This document shows positions 17,529 through 25,491 of a DNA stretch of 64,000 bases, piece after piece. Under the pieces are notes generated by a model. That model was not told the origin of the DNA and ran no database searches. It worked only from the letters and a program-made list of their open reading frames with translations. This DNA comes from Thermophilibacter mediterraneus. GTDB taxonomy: Bacteria > Actinomycetota > Coriobacteriia > Coriobacteriales > Atopobiaceae. The stretch covers positions 248,001-312,000 of the forward strand of contig NZ_FPKO01000007.1 in NCBI RefSeq assembly GCF_900119385.1, in the 5' to 3' direction. The stretch's first letter is position 1. Each line of letters starts with the position of its first letter. A program made the position numbers and the translations under genes.

Positions 17529-17765
17529 GCCCGAGCCTCTCGCACGGAATTAGGCGTCGGGCCGTGCGCGGGGCTCGGGCTCATGGTTCTTCTCGCATAG
17601 AAGCCCGAGCCTCTCGCACGGAATCTGCCGCTGGACCGTGCGCGAGGCTCGGGCAAGGCTGGGGCGGTCCTGATGCTCCGCCTTTCGCGCACGGTTCCCG
17701 ACCGTGTTCCGTGCGTCCGTATCGGGCTTTCGCCCGGCCCGACGCCGCCGCCCGGTCCGGCCCGT
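17529..17765. repeat. dyad repeat family 2, locus A (two 52-bp units and a decayed third)
   Basis: The convergent gap between the glycosidase and the metal ATPase holds two 52-bp imperfect dyads at 17529-17580 and 17603-17654. Each has a left arm GCCCGAGCCTCTCGCACGG, a 14-bp centre and a complementary right arm. A third, diverged copy (TGATGCTCCGC...CGCACGG) spans about 17670-17728. No coding signal is present. The same family recurs at 21909 and 39079. Confidence 0.8.
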
Positions 17766-17770
17766 GCCGC

Positions 17771-19675
17771 CTAGCGCTCCACGCGCATGGCGCGCATGGC
17801 GTTCAGGATCGCGATCATCGCCACGCCCACGTCGCCGAAGACCGCGAGCCACATGTTGGCGATGCCGAGCGCCGCGAGCACGAGGATGGCAATCTTGACG
17901 CCCAGCGCGAAGATAATGTTCTGCCACACGATGCGCATGGTCCTTCTCGCCACGCGCATGGCCAGCGCGACCTTGGAGGGGCGGTCGTCCATGAGGACCA
18001 CATCCGCCGCCTCGATCGCGGCGTCCGAGCCCATGGCGCCCATGGCGATGCCCACGTCGGCGCGCATGAGCACGGGGGCGTCGTTGATGCCGTCCCCCAC
18101 GAAGGCGAGCCTCGCACCGTCCTTCTCGCTCGAGAGCAGGCGCTCCACCTCGCTGACCTTGTCCTGCGGCAGGAGCTGCGCGCGCACCTCGTCGATTCCC
18201 AGGCGCCCGCCCACCGCCTCGGCGACGTCGGCTCGGTCGCCGGTGAGCATGACGCAGCGACGCACGCCGGCGGCGTGGAGGTCGCGGATGGCGGCCTCGG
18301 CGTCGTCCTTCACCACGTCGGCGATCACGATGTGCCCCACGTAGGTCCCGTCGACGGTGACGTGCAGGACGGTCCCGGCGAGGTCGCACTCGTGCCAGCT
18401 TGCGCCGTGCTCGGCCATGAGCTTGTCGTTTCCGACCAGCACGACGTGCTCGTCGACGCTCGCCCGCACGCCGTGGCCGGACTCCTCGGTGACGTCGGTG
18501 ACGCGCTGGCGGTCGATCGTGCCGGAGTACGCGGCGCGCACGGAGAGGGCGATGGGGTGGTCCGAGAACGCCTCGGCGTGGGCCGCGCGCGAGAGCACGT
18601 AGTCGGCGTCGACGCCCGCCTCGGGGTGGACCGCCACCACGTTGAAGGTCCCGGAGGTGAGCGTGCCCGTCTTGTCGAAGACCACGGTGTCGACCTTCGA
18701 GAGGAGCTCCAGGTAGTTGGACCCCTTCACGAGGATTCCCAGGCGGGATGCGCCCCCGATGCCCCCGAAGAAGCTGAGCGGCACGCTGATCACGAGGGCG
18801 CACGGGCAGCTCACCACGAGGAACGTGAGCCCGCGCAGCACCCAGTCGCTCCAGGGTCCCATCCCCGCGAGCGGCGGGACGACGGCGAGCGCGAGGGCCG
18901 CGAAGACCACGATCGGCGTGTAGACGCGGGCGAAGCGGGTGATGAAGTTCTCCGTGCGCGCCTTCTTCTCGCTCGCGTTCTCCACGAGCTCGAGGATGCG
19001 GCTCACGGTCGACTCGCCGAAGGGTTTGGTGGTGCGCACGCGCAGGAGCCCCGTCATGTTGACGCAGCCGGAGACCACGTCGGAGCCCGCCTCCACGTGG
19101 CGCGGGACGGACTCGCCGGTGAGGGCGGCGGTGTCGAGCTGGCTCGCGCCCTCGGTGACGACGCCGTCGATGGGCACGCGCTCGCCGGGCTTGACCACGA
19201 TGACGGTGCCCACGGCGACCTCGCCCGGGTCGACCTGCTCGAGGCGTCCGTCGCGCTCGACGTTTGCGTAGTCGGGCGCGATGTCCATCATGGCCGCGAT
19301 CGACTTGCGGCTCTGTCCCACGGCGTAGCTCTGGAATATCTCGCCCACCTGGTAGAACAGCATGACGGCGCAGCCCTCGGCCATCTGGGGCTCCGCGTCG
19401 GGGAAGGCGATCGTGGCGAAGGCGCCGATGGTGGCGACCGTCATGAGGAACGCCTCGTCGAAGGCCTCGCCCCGTCGGATGTTGCGCCAGGCCTTCCTGA
19501 GGACGTCGTGCCCCGCGATGAGAAACGGTATCAGGTAGAGGGCGAAGGCGACGTAGGGCTCGGCGCCGCCGAAGAGGGCCCCGAGCAACCCGAGTCGCTC
19601 GCCCAGAAGAATCGCGGCAAAGATGGCGATCGCGAGGACGATCCTGTTGCGCCACCGGCGCAGCTTCTTGTTCAT
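17771..19675 (-). CDS. Zn/Cd/Pb-exporting P-type ATPase
   Basis: A 634-residue P1B ATPase pumping soft divalent metals out of the cell. It has TGES (186-189), the metal-site CPC in helix 6 (290-292), phosphorylation site DKTGT (Asp334), the DHP motif, GDGIND, and the C-terminal FALGVK and FGDVG motifs of the P1B-2 (ZntA/CadA) subgroup. It lacks the usual N-terminal HMA domain; that domain is encoded by the separate gene just upstream. A dyad operator precedes it at 19695. Confidence 0.92.
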   Translation of the reverse strand: MNKKLRRWRNRIVLAIAIFAAILLGERLGLLGALFGGAEPYVAFALYLIPFLIAGHDVLRKAWRNIRRGEAFDEAFLMTVATIGAFATIAFPDAEPQMAEGCAVMLFYQVGEIFQSYAVGQSRKSIAAMMDIAPDYANVERDGRLEQVDPGEVAVGTVIVVKPGERVPIDGVVTEGASQLDTAALTGESVPRHVEAGSDVVSGCVNMTGLLRVRTTKPFGESTVSRILELVENASEKKARTENFITRFARVYTPIVVFAALALAVVPPLAGMGPWSDWVLRGLTFLVVSCPCALVISVPLSFFGGIGGASRLGILVKGSNYLELLSKVDTVVFDKTGTLTSGTFNVVAVHPEAGVDADYVLSRAAHAEAFSDHPIALSVRAAYSGTIDRQRVTDVTEESGHGVRASVDEHVVLVGNDKLMAEHGASWHECDLAGTVLHVTVDGTYVGHIVIADVVKDDAEAAIRDLHAAGVRRCVMLTGDRADVAEAVGGRLGIDEVRAQLLPQDKVSEVERLLSSEKDGARLAFVGDGINDAPVLMRADVGIAMGAMGSDAAIEAADVVLMDDRPSKVALAMRVARRTMRIVWQNIIFALGVKIAILVLAALGIANMWLAVFGDVGVAMIAILNAMRAMRVER

Positions 19676-19694
19676 GCTTGCTCCCAGATGAATC

Positions 19695-19712
19695 TATGAA
19701 CATACGTGCATA
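19695..19712. promoter_or_regulatory. ArsR/SmtB-type operator before the metal ATPase
   Basis: TATGAAC-ATAC-GTGCATA is a 7-4-7 dyad with one mismatch. It resembles the two dyads in front of the repressor gene and lies 20 bp upstream of the ATPase start. Confidence 0.6.
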
Positions 19713-19751
19713 TATAGGGCACGACAAGGACCGCTCCGGGCGGCCGATGCG

Positions 19752-19970
19752 CTATCGCACGATCTCGCAGTCGGGCTCGATGTCGGCGGCGAGCGCGACC
19801 ACGCGGTCGAGGACGTCGTCGAAGCGCTCGTCGGCGGCGGTGAGCGTGAGCTTCTGCGTCATGAAGTTGACGGAGACCTCGTCGACGCCGTCGAGGCGCG
19901 CGATGGCGTCCTGGAGCTTGTTCGCGCAGTTGGCGCAATCGATCTCGTCGAGCTTGAATGACTTGCGCAT
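19752..19970 (-). CDS. stand-alone heavy-metal-associated (HMA) domain protein
   Basis: A 72-residue ferredoxin-fold HMA protein with metal-binding DCANC near residue 10 and the family's V-S-V-N-F strand. In most ZntA-type pumps this domain is fused to the ATPase; here it is separate and probably delivers or senses metal for the pump 76 bp downstream. The start follows GGAAGGGAACC. Confidence 0.85.
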   Translation of the reverse strand: MRKSFKLDEIDCANCANKLQDAIARLDGVDEVSVNFMTQKLTLTAADERFDDVLDRVVALAADIEPDCEIVR

Positions 19971-20025
19971 GGTGGTTCCCTTCCCGAGGATGGCTGTCGG
20001 GGCCGCGGCCCCACGATCCGATCTC

Positions 20026-20349
20026 CTACTCGCAGATGTGGCTCATGCCCTGGTTGAGCATGGTGTAGACGTGGTCGTCGGCGAGCGAGTAGACCACGTT
20101 GCGGCCGTCCCGCTCGAACTTCACCAGATGGGCCTGCTTGAGCGTGCGCAGCTGGTGGCTGACGGCGCTCTGGGTGGTGCCGGTCTGCTCGGCGATGTCC
20201 GCCACGCAGAGCTCGCGGCCCATGAGCGCGAAGAGGATCTTGATGCGCGTGGTGTCGCTGAAGACCTTGAAGAGGTCGGCGAGGTCATAGAGCAGCTCCT
20301 CGTCGGGCAGCTCGTCGGGCGTCTCGCCGACGGCAATCCCATCGGACAT
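20026..20349 (-). CDS. ArsR/SmtB-family metal-sensing repressor
   Basis: A 107-residue winged-helix repressor. A DNA-reading helix TTQSAVSHQLRTL lies in the middle. ELCVADIAE carries a cysteine at the place of the alpha-3 metal site, and the C-terminal DDHVYTMLNQGMSHICE carries the D-x-H and H-x-x-E/C ligands of the alpha-5 zinc site. It should release DNA when Zn or Cd binds, de-repressing its own operon with the HMA protein and pump. ATG 20349 follows GAAGGGAGC; a longer frame to 20379 has no such site. Confidence 0.88.
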   Translation of the reverse strand: MSDGIAVGETPDELPDEELLYDLADLFKVFSDTTRIKILFALMGRELCVADIAEQTGTTQSAVSHQLRTLKQAHLVKFERDGRNVVYSLADDHVYTMLNQGMSHICE

Positions 20350-20371
20350 GTCGCTCCCTTCATCTGAATAT

Positions 20372-20426
20372 ATGAGCACTCGCTCATGTATTAGCTACGC
20401 ATGATTATATGAGCACGCGTTCATAT
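20372..20426. promoter_or_regulatory. two dyad operators of the metal-resistance operon
   Basis: ATGAGC-ACTC-GCTCAT (20372-20387) and ATATGA-GCACGCGT-TCATAT (20407-20426) are perfect dyads, the second matching the SmtB/CzrA operator half-site TGA(A/G)CA. They lie 23 and 58 bp upstream of the repressor ATG in an AT-rich island. Confidence 0.65.
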
Positions 20427-20496
20427 GTCAACAGGGTTTTTCGACTGGGGGATGCCGGCGGGCTGACGGGTGATGTTGCTGCCTGGCGGGATGGGC

Positions 20497-20618
20497 AGTT
20501 GTATGCAGTTTTTTGAGGAAGCCCGAGTATCCGCGGGGACTGGACGCAAAAAGAGCAGGTAGTGAAATGCTACCTGCAAGGTGATACATGAGGCGTAGCC
20601 AGGAAACTGCATACAACT
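20497..20618. repeat. nested inverted repeat around a terminator
   Basis: In the 352-bp gap between the repressor and xpt, a perfect 15-bp inverted repeat AGTTGTATGCAGTTT (20497-20511) / its complement (20604-20618) encloses 92 bp that contain the terminator described separately. The arms are AT-rich in GC-rich surroundings. No gene is visible in 20430-20700. Confidence 0.7.
20550..20577 (-). terminator. rho-independent terminator, likely for xpt
   Basis: On the minus strand GCAGGTAG and CTACCTGC pair around a 7-base loop and are followed by TCTTTTT. It lies about 125 bp after the xpt stop. Confidence 0.7.
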
Positions 20619-20701
20619 CTGGGTACAGGGCCGCAGAGGCGCCTGGCGGGGCGCGTCGGGCTTCGGCTGAAGGGGAGTCGGGGCGGATCCCCGGCACAGC
20701 G

Positions 20702-21280
20702 TTAGGCGAACGTGATCTCGCCCGTGGAGGCGTCCATGGACTTCACGATTGCGAGCGACTCGACCTGGTAGCCACGCTCGCGCAGCTGGGCGCCGCCGGG
20801 CTGGAAGCCCTTCTCGATGGCGATGCCGATGCCCTCCACGATGACGCCCGCCTCGTCGCAGATCTCGAGCAGGCCGTTCATGGCGCAGCCCATGGCCATG
20901 AAGTCGTCGATGACGAGTACGTGCTCGCCGCGGGTGAGGAAGCGCTTGGCCACGATGACCTGGTACTCGCGTCCCTTGGTGTAGCTCCTGATGTTGGTGC
21001 GGTACTGGTCGCCGTCCATGTTCTTCGACTCGGTCTTGCGGGCGAAGACCACGGGCACGCCGCCGAAGTGCGTGGCCGCCACGCAGGCGATGCCGATGCC
21101 CGACGCCTCGATCGTGAGGATCTTGTCGATGCGCTTGCCCGCGAACAGACGCGCCCACTCGGCGCCCATGTGGTCGTAGAGCGCCACGTCGCACTGGTGG
21201 TTGAGGAAGTTGTCGACCTTGAGGACGTTGCCCTCGCGCACGATCCCGTCCTGGCGAATGCGACCCTCAAGCTCCCTCAT
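20702..21280 (-). CDS. xpt: xanthine phosphoribosyltransferase
   Basis: A 192-residue type I phosphoribosyltransferase that converts xanthine and PRPP to XMP. It has LTIEASGIG (the flexible-loop region), [10 protein letters not shown], and the PRPP motif [13 protein letters not shown]. Length and sequence are typical of Xpt. ATG 21280 follows AGGGGAGCC. A CATAAT -10-like hexamer at about 21319-21324 leaves a leader of only some 25 bases, so there is no room for a purine riboswitch. Confidence 0.93.
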   Translation of the reverse strand: MRELEGRIRQDGIVREGNVLKVDNFLNHQCDVALYDHMGAEWARLFAGKRIDKILTIEASGIGIACVAATHFGGVPVVFARKTESKNMDGDQYRTNIRSYTKGREYQVIVAKRFLTRGEHVLVIDDFMAMGCAMNGLLEICDEAGVIVEGIGIAIEKGFQPGGAQLRERGYQVESLAIVKSMDASTGEITFA

Positions 21281-21372
21281 GCGTGGCTCCCCTCGTGCGT
21301 CGGATGGCATTCCGTACATTATGCACGCTCGCCGCCAGCGACGTGCTGCTCACCTGAAAACTTCTCGCAACT

Positions 21373-21389
21373 TGTCGTTTATCGACAAT
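21373..21389. promoter_or_regulatory. dyad over the -35 of the small membrane protein/XRE pair
   Basis: TTGTCG-TTTAT-CGACAA is a perfect 6-5-6 dyad. Its first hexamer also serves as a plausible -35, with TACAAG 18 bp downstream as -10. An outer CGACAAG copy follows. It is a good candidate for the binding site of the XRE protein encoded downstream. Confidence 0.45.
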
Positions 21390-21439
21390 TTTTGGTACAA
21401 GAACGACAAGAGGAAGCACAGAGAACGGAGGCGGTCGCC

Positions 21440-21682
21440 ATGACGAGGAAAACAGATGATCTCAGCCTCACGCGCGAGCAGACTGACCTGAGGATCCGGC
21501 GCATGGCGAGGGTGGCGTCGGCGCTCTGCTGGGTGGCGGCGGTGGTGACGGCCGCCCTTGCGGCGGCCTCGCTCGTGGCGGGCGACTTCATCTGCTGCGC
21601 GGAGGGCCTGCTGTTCATGGCCGTCGCGCGGATGTTCGAGTACGGCTGCATCCTGCAGCGGCAGGACGACGAGACGCTGTGA
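21440..21682 (+). CDS. small two-helix membrane protein
   Basis: An 80-residue protein with two predicted helices (about 25-46 and 48-65) and charged ends. It precedes an XRE regulator by 10 bp. Many Gram-positive genomes pair a small membrane protein with a YozG-like XRE regulator; the specific family is not recognised here. GGAGG lies 8 bp before the ATG. Confidence 0.65.
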   Translation: MTRKTDDLSLTREQTDLRIRRMARVASALCWVAAVVTAALAAASLVAGDFICCAEGLLFMAVARMFEYGCILQRQDDETL

Positions 21683-21692
21683 GGGGGGAGCT

Positions 21693-21899
21693 GTGATCGT
21701 TTTGCGCCTCGACCGCGTGCTCGCGGACCGCAAGATGCGCTCCAAGGACCTCGCCGAGAGGGTTGGTCTCACCGAGGCCAACCTCTCGCGCATCAAGACG
21801 GGAAGGATCTCGGCGGTGCGCTTCTCCACGCTCGACGCGATCTGCCGTGAGCTCGGCTGCCAGCCCGGCGACATCCTCGAGTACGTACCCGACGAGTAG
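21693..21899 (+). CDS. YozG-like XRE-family regulator
   Basis: A 68-residue Cro/C1-type helix-turn-helix protein: LAERVGLTEANLSRIKTGR is the DNA-binding motif, followed by STLDAICRELGCQPGDILEY, the hallmark end of the YozG/DUF739-like group. GTG start after GGGGGGAGCT. It forms a two-gene unit with the membrane protein before it and probably autoregulates through the upstream dyad. Confidence 0.85.
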   Translation: MIVLRLDRVLADRKMRSKDLAERVGLTEANLSRIKTGRISAVRFSTLDAICRELGCQPGDILEYVPDE

Positions 21900-21908
21900 G
21901 CTCCTCAG

Positions 21909-22075
21909 GACCGAGCCAGGCGCACGGTTTCATGCCTCGGAACGTGCGTTGGGCTCGGACGAACCGGGGTGCGAGCTGATGCTCCGCGTCTTTCGCACGC
22001 TCTGGGGTCTCAGGCCGTGCGCCAGGCTCGGGCGAGCGCCGAAGCGTGCGCGAGGCTCGGGCCAGCGCGCGATGC
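21909..22075. repeat. dyad repeat family 2, locus B
   Basis: The convergent gap after the XRE gene holds a 52-bp unit at 21909-21960 (arms GACCGAGCC...CGCACGG and complement), a second with a decayed left arm at 21982-22033, and a half unit near 22043-22063. The stretch TGATGCTCCGC...TTTCGC also occurs in the locus at 17670, so the two loci share more than single units. Confidence 0.75.
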
Positions 22076-22091
22076 ACCTAGTGCGATGCGC

Positions 22092-23078
22092 CTAGTAGTA
22101 GATGCGGCGGCCGAAGAAGGGCAGGCGCGGCAGCCTGCCGCGATACGGGCTCACGAAGTCCTCCTCGCCGATCTGCTCGGACGCCTCCACGTCGGCGGGC
22201 ACGCTCTCGACGACGCCGTTGGGCACGTCGGCGACGGGCATGTCGGTGATGTCGGGCACGACGGTGGCGACCGGCTGCTCCTCGCCCGCCGCCTCCGCGG
22301 CGGCCTCGGCCTTCTCGCGGTAGCGGACCATCATGTCTCGCTGCAGCTCCACCACGCTCGGAGGAGCCCAGATGAGCGCGTTCGCGCCCGCGGCGACCGT
22401 CGCGGCCGCCGCCTCGTCGTCCCGGCCGCCGGTGGCGATGATGGGCAGCGCCGGGAACGCGGCGCGCAGCTCGGCGATGACCTCGGCGGTGCGACGACCC
22501 GCCGCCACGTTGATGATGCGCGCCCCGGACTGGATCTTCTCGACGGCCTCGTTGTCGAAGCGCGTGATGGTGGCGATCACGGGAATGTCGACGGTCGATG
22601 CGACCTGGGCGACCATCTCGGGCGTGGCGGGGGAGTTGAGCACGACGCCCGCGGCGCCCTGCATCTCGGAGACGGCGGCGAGCTCGGCGGCTCGGCGGCC
22701 GGTCGTGGTGCCGCCGCCCACGCCCACAAAGAGCGGGGCCTCCGCAACCGTGAGCAGCGCCTGCGTGATGGCGGGCTGCGCGGTGAAGGGGTAGACAGCG
22801 AAGATCGCGTCGGCGTTGGAGTTGCGGATGGCCGCGACGTCGGTGGAGTAGAGGAGCGTCTTGATGCGGCGCCCAAAGAGCGTGAAGCCACTGCAGGCCT
22901 CGTAGTTCTCGGGCACGCGCAGCGGGGCCTTGCGCAGGCGCCCCTCGATGGGCGCGGGTCCGTCGGCGGCGGGCACGAGCTCGTTGGGGGAGTCCGCCAC
23001 CTCGAAGATGCCGGAGTGGATCGCCGTAGAGATGCCCTGGTCGGAGGCCTGCGGGCTTCGGGTGTTCGTCTCTTCCAT
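22092..23078 (-). CDS. TIM-barrel-like protein of unknown function
   Basis: A 328-residue protein. Residues about 60-240 read like a phosphate-binding TIM barrel: GVGGGTTTGRRAAELAAV, then IPVIATITRFD, and PIIATGGRDDEAAAATVAAGANALIW, the GG and GA turns where IMP dehydrogenase-like barrels hold a phosphate. The last 80 residues are acidic and low in complexity and end with a basic-aromatic FFGRRIYY. The enzyme activity cannot be named. The start follows CAAGGAGGCCCC. Confidence 0.65.
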   Translation of the reverse strand: MEETNTRSPQASDQGISTAIHSGIFEVADSPNELVPAADGPAPIEGRLRKAPLRVPENYEACSGFTLFGRRIKTLLYSTDVAAIRNSNADAIFAVYPFTAQPAITQALLTVAEAPLFVGVGGGTTTGRRAAELAAVSEMQGAAGVVLNSPATPEMVAQVASTVDIPVIATITRFDNEAVEKIQSGARIINVAAGRRTAEVIAELRAAFPALPIIATGGRDDEAAAATVAAGANALIWAPPSVVELQRDMMVRYREKAEAAAEAAGEEQPVATVVPDITDMPVADVPNGVVESVPADVEASEQIGEEDFVSPYRGRLPRLPFFGRRIYY

Positions 23079-23216
23079 GGGGCCTCCTTGGGGTCTCGTC
23101 GGTGGCGGTGGGGGCGGTCGGTCTCCCGCCGCCTCAAGATTCAGACACTTTTTTGTTCCCCAACCGCGCCCGCCGTATTCACCGCGCGCGAAATCGGGCG
23201 GCGCGCGGCGCGACGC

Positions 23217-24263
23217 CTAGTAGAGCGAGAGCGCCATCTCGAGTGTCTCCGCGAGGCTCTGCTCGCTCACGACCCAGACGTCGTCCACGAGTTCGAGCTC
23301 GATGCCGTAGGGGCCGAACGAGTCCGGCTCCGCGGCCGCGACCTCCTCGAGCGCCTCGTTGAGCGCGTCGCTCATGTACGAGCGCTGCTCCTCGGTGGGC
23401 TCGATGACCTCCTCGCCCCAGAGGTCGTGCTCGATGAGGTAGTCGCCCACCGCCTCGTCAAGGGCCCAGAAGAGGTCGTTGGCGTCGAGCGCGGAGATGC
23501 TCGCGTAGGCGGTCGCCGTGCCGTCGCCCCAGTCGTAGGCGTACTCCGCCCTGGCTTGGGAGATCCCCCCGACGACCATGCGCGCGAACGCGGAGGCGTC
23601 GACGCCGAGCTCCTCGGCGCTGTGGCCCTCGACGTCGAGGATCTTCTGCTCGAAGTACGTCCGCACCTGCTCGAAGGTGGGCCCCTGCCCGGGGTCGAGC
23701 TGGTCTAGGCGCGCCTGGAGGGCCTCGGTGGCCGCGCGGTCGCCCTCGTCCTGCTCGGGGACGTAGTCCGTCCAGTCGTCCGCGCCGTCGGAGTCGTCGC
23801 CGAAGAGCGTCTCCCCGAGGTTCTGGACGGCGTCGACCGCGCCCTCGCCGGCATCGGTCAGGACGCTCGCCGCGCAGCTCACGATGCTCGACCCAAAGGC
23901 GACGAGAAGGACGATCGCGATGACGACGCGCGTGACCAGCCTCTGGTCGCGCGAGGTCCTTCTCTGCACGTCCCCGCCCGCGGCGGAGCGCCCGCCCGGG
24001 CGCCGCCGTCGGCGCCGGGGCTCGTCGGTCGAGGGGGCGTCGTAGTCACGCTTTCCCGTGCTGGGCGCGCGGTAGTCGTCCTCCAGCTTGTGGGGGGAGC
24101 CGGTCGGGTCCCCGTGCGGGGCGTAGTCGGGGCCCACGTCGGCCGCCCCGCTCGCCGGCCCCTCGCCGAGCGGCTCGGGCTCGCCGCCGGGCAGCTCGGG
24201 CTCGCCCGCGTTGAAGGGGTCGATCTGTGAGTCGCTGGAGCGAGAGAATCGAGACATTGCCAC
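23217..24263 (-). CDS. membrane-anchored protein with extracellular domain, unknown
   Basis: A 348-residue protein: an acidic, proline-rich cytoplasmic part (1-85), an RRRRRRPGGR stretch, one helix (about 110-130) and an extracellular domain of about 210 residues rich in acidic and aromatic residues. No family recognised. GTG 24263 is chosen because GGAGG lies 8 bp upstream; an ATG two codons later is possible. A perfect -10 TATAAT lies on this strand at 24299-24304. Confidence 0.65.
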   Translation of the reverse strand: MAMSRFSRSSDSQIDPFNAGEPELPGGEPEPLGEGPASGAADVGPDYAPHGDPTGSPHKLEDDYRAPSTGKRDYDAPSTDEPRRRRRRPGGRSAAGGDVQRRTSRDQRLVTRVVIAIVLLVAFGSSIVSCAASVLTDAGEGAVDAVQNLGETLFGDDSDGADDWTDYVPEQDEGDRAATEALQARLDQLDPGQGPTFEQVRTYFEQKILDVEGHSAEELGVDASAFARMVVGGISQARAEYAYDWGDGTATAYASISALDANDLFWALDEAVGDYLIEHDLWGEEVIEPTEEQRSYMSDALNEALEEVAAAEPDSFGPYGIELELVDDVWVVSEQSLAETLEMALSLY

Positions 24264-24298
24264 GGCAGCCCCCTCCGTACGGCGAAATTATCGTCCCC

Positions 24299-24304
24299 AT
24301 TATA
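24299..24304 (-). promoter_or_regulatory. -10 hexamer of the membrane-anchored protein gene
   Basis: TATAAT on the minus strand, 36 bp upstream of the GTG start, in the divergent gap shared with the SPFH gene. Confidence 0.5.
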
Positions 24305-24363
24305 TTTGTGTCCGGCAGGTTGGGTATGCTAGGGACACGTTAGGGGCGTTCTAGGGAGTGCCT

Positions 24364-25320
24364 ATGTTCGAGTTAATCGGTCTTGTGCTCGTGGTCCTCG
24401 CGATCTTCGTCATCGTCGGTCTCGTGACGGGCAACCTGTTCTACGTCGTCAAGCAGCAGCACGCCGTCATCATCGAGCGCCTGGGCAAGTTCCACAAGAT
24501 CGTGGGAGCGGGCTTCCACGTGAAGATCCCCTTCGTGGACCGCAAGGCGGCCACGGTCAGCCTCCGCACCATGAAGAACGGCTTCAACATCGACGTCAAG
24601 ACCGAGGACAACGTCACCATCGGGCTCGAGGTCTCCGCGCAGTACCACGTGAGCTACGAGCGCGGCGCCACCCCGCAGGAGTCGGGCGTCTACAAGAGCT
24701 ACTACATGCTCCAGCAGCCCGTGGCGCAGATGCGCGACTTCATCACCGACGCGCTGCGCTCCTCGATCCCGGTCTACACGCTCGACGAGGTCTTCGCCAA
24801 GAAGGACGACATCGCCAAGGACGTCAACGCCACCGTGTCCGAGCAGATGGACGCCTACGGCTTCACGCTCGTCTCGACGCTCATCACCAAGATCGCGCTC
24901 CCGGCCGAGGTCGAGGACTCGATGAACCAGATCAATGCCGCCCAGCGCACCAAGGCCGCCGCCCAGGACCTCGCCGAGGCCGACCGCATCCGGCGCGTGA
25001 CCGAGGCCCAGGCCGAGGCCGAGGCCATGGAGAAGGCCGGCGAGGGCATCGCCAACCAGCGCAAGGCCATCGCGGCGGGCATCAAGGAGTCGCTCGAGAC
25101 CATCCAGGAGACGGGCGTCGGCAACGCCGAGGCGAACCAGCTCTTCATGTTCACGCAGTGGACGGAGATGATGAGCGACTTCGCCAAGACGGGCAAGGCG
25201 TCGACGGTGGTGCTGCCGAGCGACTTCTCGCAGACGGCGGGCATGTTCGAGCAGATGGTCGCCGCGAGCTCGGCGGGTCGCGACGCCGGCGAGCCGCCCG
25301 CGCCCACGGCGGAGCGGTAG
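24364..25320 (+). CDS. SPFH/stomatin-family membrane protein (QmcA-like)
   Basis: A 318-residue band-7 protein: one N-terminal helix (about 5-26), then the SPFH domain starting VVKQQHAVIIERLGKF, and an Ala/Glu-rich coiled coil (about 190-240). Such proteins form large oligomeric microdomain scaffolds. No NfeD partner is adjacent. ATG 24364 is preferred over GTG 24358 because of AGGGAG spacing. Confidence 0.88.
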   Translation: MFELIGLVLVVLAIFVIVGLVTGNLFYVVKQQHAVIIERLGKFHKIVGAGFHVKIPFVDRKAATVSLRTMKNGFNIDVKTEDNVTIGLEVSAQYHVSYERGATPQESGVYKSYYMLQQPVAQMRDFITDALRSSIPVYTLDEVFAKKDDIAKDVNATVSEQMDAYGFTLVSTLITKIALPAEVEDSMNQINAAQRTKAAAQDLAEADRIRRVTEAQAEAEAMEKAGEGIANQRKAIAAGIKESLETIQETGVGNAEANQLFMFTQWTEMMSDFAKTGKASTVVLPSDFSQTAGMFEQMVAASSAGRDAGEPPAPTAER

Positions 25321-25330
25321 CCCGCCAACA

Positions 25331-25443
25331 GCGCGCGGGCTGCGGACGGTCCGGCCGAGAAGGGCGCCCGCAGCCGGCACGTCTTTTGACTGCGCGCGGG
25401 CCGCGGACGCCTCGAGCCCTCGAGACGCACGCGGTCCGCACCC
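25331..25443. repeat. dyad repeat family 1, locus B (two diverged units)
   Basis: The convergent gap between the SPFH and HAD genes holds two diverged 52-bp dyads at 25331-25382 and 25392-25443. Arms resemble GCGCGCGGGCTGCGGACGG and its complement. The 61-bp period and 9-bp spacer are the same as at 4957 and 38883, although the sequence has drifted. Confidence 0.65.
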
Positions 25444-25491
25444 TCGTGTCCGGCTCGGGCCTTCCGGGGCCCCGGCGTCGACGCGCGCTCC

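Noticed and set aside
17529-17765. Tandem family 2 repeats as tRNA or rRNA fragments
   Set aside because: No T-loop GTTCGA, no cloverleaf geometry and no 3' acceptor pairing.
21281-21330. Purine riboswitch before xpt
   Set aside because: The likely -10 leaves a leader of about 25 bases, too short, and no purine aptamer core is visible.
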